Shown: positions 26,728-36,045, counted from the first letter of the stretch. The stretch: DNA of 57,342 nt from Phormidesmis priestleyi ULC007 (GCF_001895925.1 NZ_MPPI01000029.1:1-57342), one strand, 5' to 3'. Notes: generated by a model not told the origin, from the letters alone. Numbers and translations are program-made.

Positions 26728-28317
26728 ATGAGCATTGGATATGTTGCCCTCGTCTTGCACGCCCACTTGCCCTTCGTTCGTCACCCCGAAAGTGATTATG
26801 TGCTAGAGGAAGAATGGCTTTATGAAGCTATTACTGAAACATACATTCCTCTGCTGCAAGTCTTTGAGGGTTTAATTCGCGATGGTGTAGATTTCAAACT
26901 CACCATGAGCATGACTCCGCCACTAGTGTCAATGTTGCTCGATCCGCTTTTGCAAGACCGCTATGATGCACACCTCGCGCAGCTTGAAGAACTCGCCGAG
27001 ATGGAAATCGCTCGCCACGCCCAAAATGGGCACATGAAATATCTGGCAGAACACAATGCGAGAGAATTTAACGCGGCGCGTGTCTTTTGGGAGAAATACG
27101 ATCGCAACCTCGTTAAAGCCTTTAAGCAATACCTCGATAGTGGCAACTTGGAGATCATGACCTGTGGCGCGACTCACGGTTATCTGCCCTTAATGAAGAT
27201 GTATCCCCAAGCGGTGTGGGCACAGATTCAAGTTGCCTGTGAACATTATGAGCAGACCTTCGATCGTCCTGCTAACGGCATTTGGTTGCCAGAATGCGCC
27301 TATTACGAAGGAGTCGATCGCTTATTAGCAGATGCCGGGTTGCGCTACTTCCTCACCGACGGGCACGGCATTCTCTACGCCCGTCCGCGCCCTCGGTTTG
27401 GCACCTACGCCCCGATCTTTACCGAAGCAGGAGTCGCCGCCTTTGGTCGCGATCAGGAGTCCTCGCAGCAAGTCTGGTCATCTGAAGTTGGCTACCCCGG
27501 TGCCGCCGAATATCGAGAGTTTTACCGCGATTTAGGCTGGGATGCTGAATATGACTATATCAAGCCTTATGTCATGCCTAACGGTCAGCGTAAGAATGTG
27601 GGCATCAAATATCACAAGATCACGGGTAAAGGGTTAGGGCTGTCTGACAAACAACTCTACGATCCCTACTGGGCAAAAGAAAAGACGGCCGAACACGCCG
27701 CAAACTTTGCCTACAATAGAGAGCGGCAAGTCGAGCATCTCCACAACATGATGCAGCGTCGGCCGATCATTGTGTCGCCCTATGATGCCGAGCTATTTGG
27801 GCATTGGTGGTATGAAGGCCCGTGGTTTATTGACCATTTGTTCCGCAAGTCGTGGTTTGACCAAGGCACTTATGATATGACGCACTTAGCCGACTATCTA
27901 AAAGCAGAACCCACTCAACAAGTTTGCCGTCCGTCTCAGTCGAGTTGGGGCTACAAAGGCTTTCATGAGTATTGGCTCAACGAAACCAATGCCTGGATCT
28001 ATCCACACTTGCACAAAGCCGCAGAACGGATGATCGAACTCTCTAAAAAAGAGCCTGAAGACGCGTTAAGCTGGCGGGCGCTCAATCAAGCGGCGCGAGA
28101 ACTGCTGTTAGCACAATCGTCTGACTGGGCGTTTATTATGCGAACGGGAACAATGGTTCCTTATGCGATTAGACGAACTCGATCGCACCTGATGCGCTTC
28201 AACAAACTCTATGAAGACATCAATCAGGGCAAAATCGATTCGGGTTGGATTGAGAAAGTCGAAGCGATCGATAACATCTTTCCCGACATCAACTACCGCG
28301 TTTACCGTCCGCTCTAA
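26728..28317 (+). CDS. GH57 family 1,4-alpha-glucan branching-type enzyme
   Basis: This 529-residue glycoside hydrolase family 57 enzyme (DUF1957 type) builds alpha-1,6 branches in glycogen-like glucan or cleaves alpha-glucans. The N-terminal strand LVLHAHLPFVRHPE is the first GH57 motif. Catalytic Glu in GIWLPECAYYEG lies near residue 189, and the Asp in SPYDAELFGHWWYEG near 353. The C-terminal helical domain is present (LNQAARELLLAQSSDWAFIM). Length is normal. The start ATG 26728 follows the usual family N-terminus MSIGYVALVLHAHLP; TTG 26683 would add a Ser/Thr tail. Confidence 0.92.
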   Translation: MSIGYVALVLHAHLPFVRHPESDYVLEEEWLYEAITETYIPLLQVFEGLIRDGVDFKLTMSMTPPLVSMLLDPLLQDRYDAHLAQLEELAEMEIARHAQNGHMKYLAEHNAREFNAARVFWEKYDRNLVKAFKQYLDSGNLEIMTCGATHGYLPLMKMYPQAVWAQIQVACEHYEQTFDRPANGIWLPECAYYEGVDRLLADAGLRYFLTDGHGILYARPRPRFGTYAPIFTEAGVAAFGRDQESSQQVWSSEVGYPGAAEYREFYRDLGWDAEYDYIKPYVMPNGQRKNVGIKYHKITGKGLGLSDKQLYDPYWAKEKTAEHAANFAYNRERQVEHLHNMMQRRPIIVSPYDAELFGHWWYEGPWFIDHLFRKSWFDQGTYDMTHLADYLKAEPTQQVCRPSQSSWGYKGFHEYWLNETNAWIYPHLHKAAERMIELSKKEPEDALSWRALNQAARELLLAQSSDWAFIMRTGTMVPYAIRRTRSHLMRFNKLYEDINQGKIDSGWIEKVEAIDNIFPDINYRVYRPL

Positions 28318-28398
28318 TCTACAAACTCTTCAGATCACGGTTAGCGATTAGACAAAGCATCTTCAAAACAAATACTGCTAATCACTAACCGATGATTT

Positions 28399-28698
28399 CT
28401 ATCGCGCTACTGTGTTTGCTAGCGCTAACGTTGCTAAGAAACCTAAAATATGCCCAAAACTCATCGAAGCTAAAAATCCTGCAACGCTAATGTCGTTAAA
28501 CAGCGATTTTGAGAAAGGCAGAGGCATTTTAGCTCCCGTATGGGGATATTTAATGGTGCGGCTAGCAATTAATAAAACAAGCAGACAAGCTCCGATTATG
28601 ACCGGAGTTCCTTCCCAGTGCCAAAGCTCGGTGCCAGGAATCGCAAATTGAGCAACAAAAAATAGAGAACTGATCACAGGAATTTCTCTCCTTCGCAT
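28399..28698 (-). CDS. psaK: Photosystem I subunit PsaK (X)
   Basis: This 99-residue thylakoid protein has two membrane helices ([17 protein letters not shown] and [20 protein letters not shown]). The SFGHILG motif near the end is the PsaK hallmark. PsaK sits at the periphery of photosystem I and helps bind antenna and state-transition partners. The N-terminus is atypical: no obvious PsaK leader, and [19 protein letters not shown] before helix one. A PsaK2-like paralogue is possible. It converges with the GH57 gene. GAGGA precedes the ATG by about 8 bases. Confidence 0.82.
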   Translation of the reverse strand: MRRREIPVISSLFFVAQFAIPGTELWHWEGTPVIIGACLLVLLIASRTIKYPHTGAKMPLPFSKSLFNDISVAGFLASMSFGHILGFLATLALANTVAR

Positions 28699-29115
28699 CT
28701 GTAGTTCCTCATCATTTTTCCGCGATCGCTCAGATTCAACCTCCTCCTGATGTAAGACTTTAACTCTAACTATCGAGAGATTTTTCGACGTTGGACTAAT
28801 TCTAGAGATGTTCTCTTAATTACACCACTTCCTCTTTGGGAGTTGCGATCGTGCAATCAGAAGTCGGGTGAGCATTTGTTGTTATAAATTGGTAGACACC
28901 GAGACGATGGAACGTTCCTGTCCGACAAACAAGCTACGAGTAGTCTACTTTGAGCCATTGAGTTAGACTCTCTCCCAAGAGACCAACGGGTATAGTTGAG
29001 CTATCTTTCATAAGACTGGGTTTATATTTCGCTCGTGTTGCAACCTAAAATCAAGGTGAACTTGATGTTGATTATATTCAAGCAAACCTTGTTCAATCTC
29101 CCTTATTACAGAGGG
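28699..29115. other. 417-bp intergenic region, no gene
   Basis: It lies upstream of psaK and downstream of the oxidoreductase, both on the minus strand, and should carry the psaK promoter. I see one perfect 10-bp palindrome, GGAACGTTCC (28909-28918), and no RNA gene, riboswitch or intact ORF. Confidence 0.6.
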
Positions 29116-30072
29116 TTAGATTGGCTGTGCGATCGTAATCACAACTTTGCCAACAGTCCGTTCGCTTTCACTGTAAGCGTGAGCAGCCGCGATCTCGGAT
29201 AGGGGATAAGTGCGATCGATCACCGATCGAACTTTGCCTGCTTCAATTTGCTCTTTTAAATAGGACAAATCTGCACTGTTGGATTTGAGCAAAATCACTT
29301 TGTATTTCTGACCTGGCAACAGAGACGTAAAAAAACTCTGGAGAAAATTGCCAGGATACGGCTGTGTTGTGATGTATACACCCTGCGATCGCAAGACCGA
29401 TTTGCAGTCGGACAAAGAACGGTTGCCAATCACATCAAATACAATGTCGTACTTCGCTGAGTCCTGAGTGAAATCTTGCTGAGTGTAGTCAATCACGCGG
29501 TCTGCGCCCAAACTCTGGACGAGATCTATATTTTTGTTGCCACAAACGCCTGTAACCTCCCCGGCTCCTAACACCTTGGCAATCTGAACAGCAAATGTGC
29601 CAACACCACCCGATGCCCCATTGATCAATACCTTCTGCCCGACTTCAAGCTGCCCTTGATCCCGTAGCGCTTGTAAAGCCGTCATTGCCGCCAGAGGAAC
29701 CGCTGCCGCCTGCTCGTGAGTCGCATTAGACGGTTTCAGAGCCGCTACTTTTTCAGAAACTGCTGCATACTCAGCGTAGGCTCCTCCGGTTAGTTGATCT
29801 AGTCGAGCATAAATCAAATCTCCGGGCTTGAATTGAGTCACCTGACTACCCGTTTCAATCACCTCACCGGATACGTCAAACCCCAAGATCATTGGAAACT
29901 TGCTGCCCGTGAGAATTTTGAGTATTCCCTTTCGCATTTTCCATTCAACTGGATTGATACTGCTGGCATATACTTTAACCAGCAGTTGGTCGGGCTTAAT
30001 CTGGGGTTGCTCTACGTCTGCAACCTGCAACACATCAGGTGCACCATAGCTATAGATAACGGCGGCTTTCAT
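29116..30072 (-). CDS. MDR-type NADP-dependent oxidoreductase (quinone reductase-like)
   Basis: This 318-residue medium-chain dehydrogenase/reductase lacks the catalytic zinc Cys. The N-terminus is MKAAVIYSYGAPDVLQVADV. The NADPH fold has QKVLINGASGGVGTFAVQIA near residues 143-162, giving Gly-rich G-ASGGVG. Members reduce quinones, enones or aldehydes in the cytoplasm with NADPH. The substrate cannot be deduced. Length is typical. No operon partner; a roughly 300-bp gap separates it from the divergent Gfo/Idh gene. Confidence 0.9.
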   Translation of the reverse strand: MKAAVIYSYGAPDVLQVADVEQPQIKPDQLLVKVYASSINPVEWKMRKGILKILTGSKFPMILGFDVSGEVIETGSQVTQFKPGDLIYARLDQLTGGAYAEYAAVSEKVAALKPSNATHEQAAAVPLAAMTALQALRDQGQLEVGQKVLINGASGGVGTFAVQIAKVLGAGEVTGVCGNKNIDLVQSLGADRVIDYTQQDFTQDSAKYDIVFDVIGNRSLSDCKSVLRSQGVYITTQPYPGNFLQSFFTSLLPGQKYKVILLKSNSADLSYLKEQIEAGKVRSVIDRTYPLSEIAAAHAYSESERTVGKVVITIAQPI

Positions 30073-30383
30073 ACTATTTCCAAGCTTGTTCTGAATGTTG
30101 CCCGTAGTGAGAATAGGCAGTTGCCCGTCCTTTCAACACCTTTCATCAGAATCTAGGACTCTTTCATACTGTTTGTATTTCTCCAAATGCAACTCTATCG
30201 ATCGTTAGAGATAGCGCTGATTCATCCAATAGTCAAGTAGACCATTCAACCACTCATTCATCTTATGTATTCCTAAGCACAGCTTTTCTCGCTTTAACTC
30301 ATCAACCAGTATCCTTCAAAAGTGAGATGAGAAGATATCTTTGGCTGCTTAGGATAAACACGTAAACTGTGAGCACATTCAGT

Positions 30384-31514
30384 ATGGCAGCCAATCAGAA
30401 CGCTTCTGCTAGCCGCAAAATTCGTTACGCCGTTGTTGGGTTAGGTTGGTTTGCTCAAGCCGCCGCGTTGCCCTCATTTGACCATGCCGAGAATTCTGAA
30501 CTGGTCGCGATCGTCTCAGACGACCCCACAAAACGAGACGAGCTGGGTAAGCAATACAACATTCAACGAACTTACTCCTACGAGCAATATGAAGACTGTC
30601 TCAACAGTGGTGAAGTAGATGCCGTTTATATTGCCTTGCCAAATCATCTGCATCGTGAGTATACCGTGCGGGCTGCTAACGCAGGGGTTCATATCTTGTG
30701 CGAAAAGCCGATGGCAGTCACCGTAGATGAGTGTGAAGCGATGATTCAGGCTGCTAAGGACAATCACGTGAAGCTGATGATTGCTTACCGCCTGCATTTA
30801 GAAGAAGCCAACTTGCAGGCAGTAGAAACGGTGCGATCGGGCAAAATAGGCGAACCGCGCATCTTCAACTCGGTGTTTACTCAACAAACGGTAGCAGGCA
30901 ACATTCGCCTTGAGAAAGATAAGGGTGGCGGCACTCTGGATGATGTTGGCGTTTACTGCATTAATGCCGTTCGCTATTTGTTCCAGGATGAGCCGATCGA
31001 GGTGTTTGCAACCAGCGCCAACAATGGTGAGGAACGCTTCAGCGAAGTTGATGAGATGACGAGTGCGATTCTGCGCTTTCCAGACGATCGACTGGCAGCG
31101 TTTACCGTTAGCTTTGGAGGTGGAAGGGTTGCTACCTATCAAGTTGTTGGCACAAAGGGTGATTTGCGGGTTGATTCGGCTTATGGCACTCAAGGCGAAA
31201 TCAAGCATACTCTGACGATCGACGGTGAGAAGCAGGAGCGATCGTTTGCACCGCATGATCAGATTGCTGCTGAATTTGTCTATTTCTCCGACTGCATTTT
31301 GCAGAACAAAGAGCCAGAGCCGTCAGGTCAGGAAGGGCTGATTGATGTTCAAATTATTCGGGCGCTTTACCGTTCGATCGAGACAGGTAGTTTTGTGAAA
31401 CTTGATACTCCCGATCGTCAGCAACGCCCCACTGCCGACCAGACGATCGAGCGTCCTCCTGTTCAAGAGCAGCCTGAGCTGGTTCATGCGGCTGACCCTT
31501 CTGGCAAGTCGTAA
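30384..31514 (+). CDS. Gfo/Idh/MocA family oxidoreductase
   Basis: This roughly 376-residue NAD(P)-dependent sugar or inositol-type dehydrogenase has the dinucleotide fold IRYAVVGLGWFAQAAALPSF. The EKPMAV motif (CEKPMAVTVDECEAMIQAA) carries the catalytic Lys. The second half has GGGTLDDVGVYCINAVRYLF, the substrate-site Asp/Tyr region. An extra C-terminal tail of about 40 residues (TPDRQQRPTADQTIERPPVQ...) is Pro/Gln-rich and probably disordered. Start ATG 30384. A 41-codon ORF and an MBL hydrolase follow on the same strand. The pathway is unknown. Confidence 0.92.
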   Translation: MAANQNASASRKIRYAVVGLGWFAQAAALPSFDHAENSELVAIVSDDPTKRDELGKQYNIQRTYSYEQYEDCLNSGEVDAVYIALPNHLHREYTVRAANAGVHILCEKPMAVTVDECEAMIQAAKDNHVKLMIAYRLHLEEANLQAVETVRSGKIGEPRIFNSVFTQQTVAGNIRLEKDKGGGTLDDVGVYCINAVRYLFQDEPIEVFATSANNGEERFSEVDEMTSAILRFPDDRLAAFTVSFGGGRVATYQVVGTKGDLRVDSAYGTQGEIKHTLTIDGEKQERSFAPHDQIAAEFVYFSDCILQNKEPEPSGQEGLIDVQIIRALYRSIETGSFVKLDTPDRQQRPTADQTIERPPVQEQPELVHAADPSGKS

Positions 31515-31562
31515 TTTAATCAGCGATTTGAAGTAAAAATACAAACAAGGGAGTCAACGATC

Positions 31563-31688
31563 GTGAATAGTGTTCTAGCAGAATCGCTGATGACAAAAGT
31601 TCAGGGCGCGATCGGTAGCGTCTTGCCCGATACGGTTACGTCTGAGATGAGCCGCAAGCTGAATCAGCCAGGTTCAGCCAACAAGTAA
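31563..31688 (+). CDS. Small 41-residue protein, unknown
   Basis: GTG 31563 starts a 41-residue chain, MNSVLAESLMTKVQGAIGSV with LPDTVTSEMSRKLNQPGSAN after it, ending at TAA 31686-31688. AAGGGAG sits 8 bases upstream, a good ribosome site. It is amphipathic, with helix-like spacing of Leu/Val/Met and a short basic tail. It lies between the Gfo/Idh and MBL genes on one strand. It may be coding, but such a short ORF could be chance. Confidence 0.45.
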   Translation: MNSVLAESLMTKVQGAIGSVLPDTVTSEMSRKLNQPGSANK

Positions 31689-31725
31689 CGGACTAGAACA
31701 AGACATCGTTTCTTGAAAATCACTT

Positions 31726-32589
31726 ATGCACATTCATCATCTCAACTGTGGCTGCATGTGTCCGATCGGTGGGTCACTTTTCGACGGCTTCAGCCGTAGC
31801 TTATTTTCTCACCTCGTCTGCCACTGCCTGCTGATCGAGACGAGCCAAGGGCTTGTTCTAGTTGATACTGGTTTCGGATTGTGTGATGTCCAGTCGCCTT
31901 ATTCACGGCTCAGTCCGTTTTTTGTGAAGTTTAATAACATCCAGTTCGATCGCAAATATACGGCGATCGAACAGATTAAACAGCTTGGATTTTCCCCCAG
32001 CGACGTGCAACACATTGTGCTAACCCACCTCGATTTCGACCATGCAGGCGGTCTAGAAGATTTCCCGGAAGCAACCGTGCATGTGATGCAAACTGAAGTT
32101 GAGACAGCCCGCGATCGTCAGGGCTTCGTCGCGAGTCGGCGTTATCGCCCAAAGCAGTGGGATGAAGTCAAAAGCTGGAAATACTATGCGGCAGGAGGCG
32201 AACCCTGGTTTGGTTTTGAAGCAGTCCGCGACCTGGATGGATTGCCGCCAGAGATTCTGCTGATTCCACTAACGGGACACACGCACGGTCATGCAGGCGT
32301 TGCCATTCAAACACCAGAGGGTTGGCTGCTTCATGCAGGCGATGCTTATTTCTACCGACACGAGATGGATGCTTCAAATCGTCACTGCACACCGGGACTG
32401 CGTGCCTATCAGTGGATGATGGAGGTGGATCGTAAGGCCCGACTCCACAACCAAGATCGGCTCTATGCGCTCTCGATCGATCACCGCGATGTTCGCCTCT
32501 TTTGTAGTCATGATGCTGTTGAGTTCAAAACGTTTGCCGAGCAGGTTGATAGGTCTCAAGCCGAGCAGCTTATGCAGCAAAAAAGTTAA
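31726..32589 (+). CDS. MBL-fold metallo-hydrolase (AHL lactonase-like)
   Basis: This 287-residue two-metal hydrolase has the motif LTHLDFDHAGG (HxDxDH with the first His in THLD) near residue 108. Further His/Asp ligands are in HTHGHAGV, HAGDAY and the terminal SIDHRDVRLFCSHD. The N-terminal region MHIHHLNCGCMCPIGG is typical of a lactonase or related subclass. Known relatives open N-acyl homoserine lactone rings or hydrolyse phosphate or sulfur esters. Without a search I cannot assign the substrate. A cysteine-rich start (CGCMC) is notable. Confidence 0.85.
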   Translation: MHIHHLNCGCMCPIGGSLFDGFSRSLFSHLVCHCLLIETSQGLVLVDTGFGLCDVQSPYSRLSPFFVKFNNIQFDRKYTAIEQIKQLGFSPSDVQHIVLTHLDFDHAGGLEDFPEATVHVMQTEVETARDRQGFVASRRYRPKQWDEVKSWKYYAAGGEPWFGFEAVRDLDGLPPEILLIPLTGHTHGHAGVAIQTPEGWLLHAGDAYFYRHEMDASNRHCTPGLRAYQWMMEVDRKARLHNQDRLYALSIDHRDVRLFCSHDAVEFKTFAEQVDRSQAEQLMQQKS

Positions 32590-32626
32590 GACCCTCACCC
32601 CAGTAAGACGGGTTTTAATTTCGGCA

Positions 32627-33682
32627 CTACTCATGGTCTTGCTCAATTCGCGCAACGCCCGTTTTAGGGTAGTAGTTCGCCAAAATCTGATGATGAGAAT
32701 AGCCATGCTCTGCTAAATTTAGTGCCCCTAACTGGCTCATTCCCTTACCTTGAAACGCTTCTGCCACAATGTCATCAGACGCTGCATAGAGCGACTCGAC
32801 AATGCCGCCGCGATAGCTCACAAACTCTCCTGCTGTCGCATCTACTGCTTGCTGAGTGCGATCGGCTTCCTTGGCAAGTCCGCTATAGACTTGGTAATAT
32901 TCATCGGCACCCATTTGATAGAGCGAGTTTGCAGGTTTGAAATAATAGGTCAAGGCATACGATCGAGCCGCCACCGATTGAGCTTTAAGCGCATTCATGT
33001 GCCAACTTGGAGACACCTCACTCGCCACTACACTAGACAGATAGTGCCGCAAGTTGACATAGTTCACCACCCAGACTCGTCCCTTTTGAGCAGCCAGCAA
33101 AAACTTACCGCGATAAGGCTTGTCGCCTAAATACAGCACTCCTCCCTCCGCAGGTTCCACCCAAACCAAGGCTGGAAGTTGCCACGAACCTAAATCAAGT
33201 CCGCTGCCTCCCGCTTGCGCTGTATAGGCTTTTCCGGCTGATAGCTGGTGTAGAGAACGCCCCTTCTCATCGATTAAATCGGCACCTGCCGAAGAGCCGA
33301 TCGTTGCACTGCTGACCCCGATCGCAATCCCTATCTGCATCTCAATAAATGAATCTACTGTCGCCGCAGATGCCGCAAACGCTGCCTTGGCTCGTTGATT
33401 AATGGCCGCTTGCTCTTTAGTAAACGTTGCCGGGTTCACAGGAATTGGACTCACAGCAATTGGTTTAGGTGAGGTCGAAGCCTTTGGTTTTGGAGATTTA
33501 GCAGCAGAGGGCAGTGGAACCGATGCCGTCGGTGAGGGTGCAGTAGTCGTTTGACTCGCCTGAGGTGCAGGTTGTTCTGGGTGCTGATTTAACGCCAGTC
33601 CTGCAAGTGGAATCAGTCCCAGGAGGGGCAACAATAACCAGGGACGTTGTTGAAACCACTTGAGAATCTGCTGTTGTGCCAT
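32627..33682 (-). CDS. SpoIID/LytB domain protein, membrane-anchored
   Basis: This 351-residue protein has an N-terminal helix (WLLLPLLGLIPLAGLAL) as anchor and a Pro/Ser/Thr-rich linker (TTTAPSPTASVPLPSAAKSP). The SpoIID domain follows with the hallmark SWHMNALKAQSVAARSYALT and the end GKGMSQLGALNLAEHGYSHH, then QILANYYP. SpoIID proteins trim cell-wall glycan (lytic transglycosylase-like); in cyanobacteria the role is probably peptidoglycan remodelling in the periplasm. No operon partner. The gene ends about 40 bases from the converging MBL gene. Confidence 0.9.
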   Translation of the reverse strand: MAQQQILKWFQQRPWLLLPLLGLIPLAGLALNQHPEQPAPQASQTTTAPSPTASVPLPSAAKSPKPKASTSPKPIAVSPIPVNPATFTKEQAAINQRAKAAFAASAATVDSFIEMQIGIAIGVSSATIGSSAGADLIDEKGRSLHQLSAGKAYTAQAGGSGLDLGSWQLPALVWVEPAEGGVLYLGDKPYRGKFLLAAQKGRVWVVNYVNLRHYLSSVVASEVSPSWHMNALKAQSVAARSYALTYYFKPANSLYQMGADEYYQVYSGLAKEADRTQQAVDATAGEFVSYRGGIVESLYAASDDIVAEAFQGKGMSQLGALNLAEHGYSHHQILANYYPKTGVARIEQDHE

Positions 33683-33758
33683 AAGTTTACGTTCGGTTTG
33701 TTTGAAGAGTATATTCAGAATCCTGTGTAGCTGTAGCGACTCGCTGCGATCGAGTCCG

Positions 33759-33869
33759 CCAGGAAATTAATTTCCTGGCTCATAGCGAAAGTGCTCTGAA
33801 GAACACTGAATCAGGATTTCAGTCCATTGAAAGGGACTTCTGCTGTTAGCCCGGAAATTAATTTCCGGG
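33759..33869. repeat. Paired palindromes around GAAATTAATTTC
   Basis: CCAGGAAATTAATTTCCTGG (33759-33778) and CCCGGAAATTAATTTCCGGG (33850-33869) are two perfect 20-bp palindromes with the same 12-bp core GAAATTAATTTC, 71 bases apart. They sit between the SpoIID gene and a binding-protein gene on the same strand. The second is followed by GTGGGCTTTTAA and may act as a terminator. Confidence 0.7.
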
Positions 33870-33928
33870 TGGGCTTTTAAGTCAACAAGCACGACTGAAT
33901 TTACAATCCCTTTTGTCAGTTAACCCGA

Positions 33929-35755
33929 TCAGTCTTCTTTAATTCTAAGTTCGTCGATGTTCCAAAGCCCCCAACTGGGCAAACCAGAATATTTTAGACC
34001 TTGGACGCGATCGCGGGCCACCATCAATGCTGAGTCATTAACTAAATGGATCACAGGCAATTGTTCTTGCACAATTTTCTGAAACTGGGCATAAATCTTC
34101 TGGCGTTTTGCCTGATCGAGTTCTCTTGCGCCTTCAATGAACAAACGATCGATGTCTTTTTCCCAGTCGTTTGCCTCCCATCCTTGGATCGGTTGCTGTC
34201 CCGCCTGCTGTTTGAGATTAAACGAGTGAGAACCGCCACCACTCATCCAAAGGTTGGCCGCGCCGTGAGGTTCTACGCCTCCGGTAAACCCGATCATGTG
34301 GGCATCCCAATCTCGCGAAGTCGAAGTCTTGTCAATCAGCGTGTTGAAATTGATTGGGTTAAAGTCTAACTGAATGCCGATTTTGCTCAAGTCTTGTTTA
34401 ATTTGAGCCCCGATCGCTTCTCTAACTTTATTGCCTGCATTCGTAATCAACGTAAACCGAACTCGATTGCCTTCCGAATCCAACAACTGTCCTTGAGTGT
34501 TGGGTTTAAATCCGGCACTTTTTAGTAACTCGCGCGATCGTGCCAGATTATAGTCATAAGTCTTTAAACCATCTTTAGGCGACAGAAAAAACGGACTTTG
34601 TACCGTAATCGGTGAGTTTTGAATCGTGCCCAATCCGCGAAAGATATTGTTGTTCATTTTGTCGCGATCGATGGCATACGCCACAGCTTGACGAAACGCT
34701 AAAGTGTTGAACCAGCGAGACTTAATCGGGTCTACGATCGGCTTCCCATTTTTAGCAGTTGCTTTATTGAGATTGAACGCCATGTAGAGCGTTCCTGACC
34801 ACGCGCCCCCATTTTTCAGCTTAAAATTTCCTCGCTGCTCTTCCCGCTTCAGCAGCGAAAAATATTCTGGACGCAGCGGGCGCGCGTCTCCCATAACATC
34901 GAGATCGCCCGAACGAAATCGCAGCAATTGCGTATCGACATTCTCGATAAATTGCCAAATGATCCGATCGACATAAGGCAACCGATTTCCCTGAGCGTCT
35001 TTGCGCCAATAATAAGGATTGCGACGATAAACCAATCGCTGCCCACCGAGAAAGCTCTCAATCTGATACGCCCCATTCACGACCAGCGTTTTAGGATCGG
35101 TGTTGGTTCCCCAAGTCGAGAGAAACTGCGGATTGCCATCACTTGCGATCGTTCGCACCGACTCGCCGAGAACGTGCTTCGGCAAAATAACAATATTATC
35201 GGGTGCGCCAGAAAGGGCATTCAACAAAGGCGCAAATGGCTCCGGTAGCGTGAACTCAACGCGCAAGTCATCCAGCTTTTTCACCGTAGGAAACGCGCCT
35301 TGCAACCCAACTTTCAGGCTGTCCTTCCAATCGGTCGGAATCTTAGGGTTAAAAATCGTTTCAAACGTAAACACCACATCATCTGCGGTCAACGGCTGTC
35401 CGTCTGACCACTTCAACCCTTCGCGCAGCTTGAACACGATGCGCTTGCGATCTTCCGAAATCTGCCACGACTCCGCCAACGCTGGCTGAATCTTACCCGT
35501 CAGCCCGTCTGATTTTGTCAGCCCCTCAAAGCAAAACAGCGAAATATTGGGAAACTCTTGAATCAGCGCCGGGTTAAACGTCTTGGGATCAGTCAGCGTG
35601 CTGAGAACCAATTGAGGCACCTGAGCCGCTTGAGTTCTAAACAGATGAGGATTGCAGCCTGACAGCCCAAGCGACAGAACGATCGCCATTCCCAAGCTGA
35701 CAAATCTGACAAACTCGCAGCGGACTTGCGACGTAAAGTTGAAGATCATGGGCAA
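33929..35755 (-). CDS. ABC transporter solute-binding lipoprotein, family 5 (peptide type)
   Basis: This 608-residue periplasmic binding protein of the DppA/OppA class has a lipoprotein signal with LSLGLSGCNP (lipobox L-S-G-C). The mature chain has TLTDPKTFNPALIQEF and AESWQISEDRKRIVFKLREG, then LKWSDGQPLTADDVVFTFE, the family signature, and AFRQAVAYAIDRDKMNN. A paralogue at 37734-39512 has the same features; both flank a PhoD gene. It should feed a DppB/C-type permease such as 19474, but no ATPase is here. Confidence 0.93.
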   Translation of the reverse strand: MPMIFNFTSQVRCEFVRFVSLGMAIVLSLGLSGCNPHLFRTQAAQVPQLVLSTLTDPKTFNPALIQEFPNISLFCFEGLTKSDGLTGKIQPALAESWQISEDRKRIVFKLREGLKWSDGQPLTADDVVFTFETIFNPKIPTDWKDSLKVGLQGAFPTVKKLDDLRVEFTLPEPFAPLLNALSGAPDNIVILPKHVLGESVRTIASDGNPQFLSTWGTNTDPKTLVVNGAYQIESFLGGQRLVYRRNPYYWRKDAQGNRLPYVDRIIWQFIENVDTQLLRFRSGDLDVMGDARPLRPEYFSLLKREEQRGNFKLKNGGAWSGTLYMAFNLNKATAKNGKPIVDPIKSRWFNTLAFRQAVAYAIDRDKMNNNIFRGLGTIQNSPITVQSPFFLSPKDGLKTYDYNLARSRELLKSAGFKPNTQGQLLDSEGNRVRFTLITNAGNKVREAIGAQIKQDLSKIGIQLDFNPINFNTLIDKTSTSRDWDAHMIGFTGGVEPHGAANLWMSGGGSHSFNLKQQAGQQPIQGWEANDWEKDIDRLFIEGARELDQAKRQKIYAQFQKIVQEQLPVIHLVNDSALMVARDRVQGLKYSGLPSWGLWNIDELRIKED

Positions 35756-35868
35756 CGAAGGAATTAAGGGCGCAACTAGATGTTGATCTCAGATATCACG
35801 GATGATAGTCTGAGATCAATTTTGACAGACTACTCGTCCATCTGCTATCTAGCCGCCCCCACTTCATT

Positions 35869-36042
35869 AACGTGAGTTCGATAGAAGTGGTTCACTCCGA
35901 TGATGAATTCGGGAAGCCCCCTAAATCCCCCAATTTTGGGGGACTTTGAACCAGAAATTTTGGCTTGAAGTCCCTCAAGTTGGGGGATTTAGGGGGCAGA
36001 AGCCGCTGAGAACGAAGCGAAAAAACTCGTCGAACTCACGTT
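35869..36042. mobile_element. MITE copy 2 (174 bp, palindromic)
   Basis: AACGTGAGTTCGA at the left end and its exact complement at the right end form a perfect 13-bp terminal inverted repeat. The core again has GCCCCCTAAATCCCCC facing GGGGGATTTAGGGGGC. A 5-bp direct repeat TCATT (35864-35868 and 36043-36047) flanks it. It has no ORF and is very similar to copy 1. The right flank overlaps the PhoD stop codon (TAA at 36046-36048), so the element landed exactly at the gene's end. Confidence 0.9.
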
Positions 36043-36045
36043 TCA

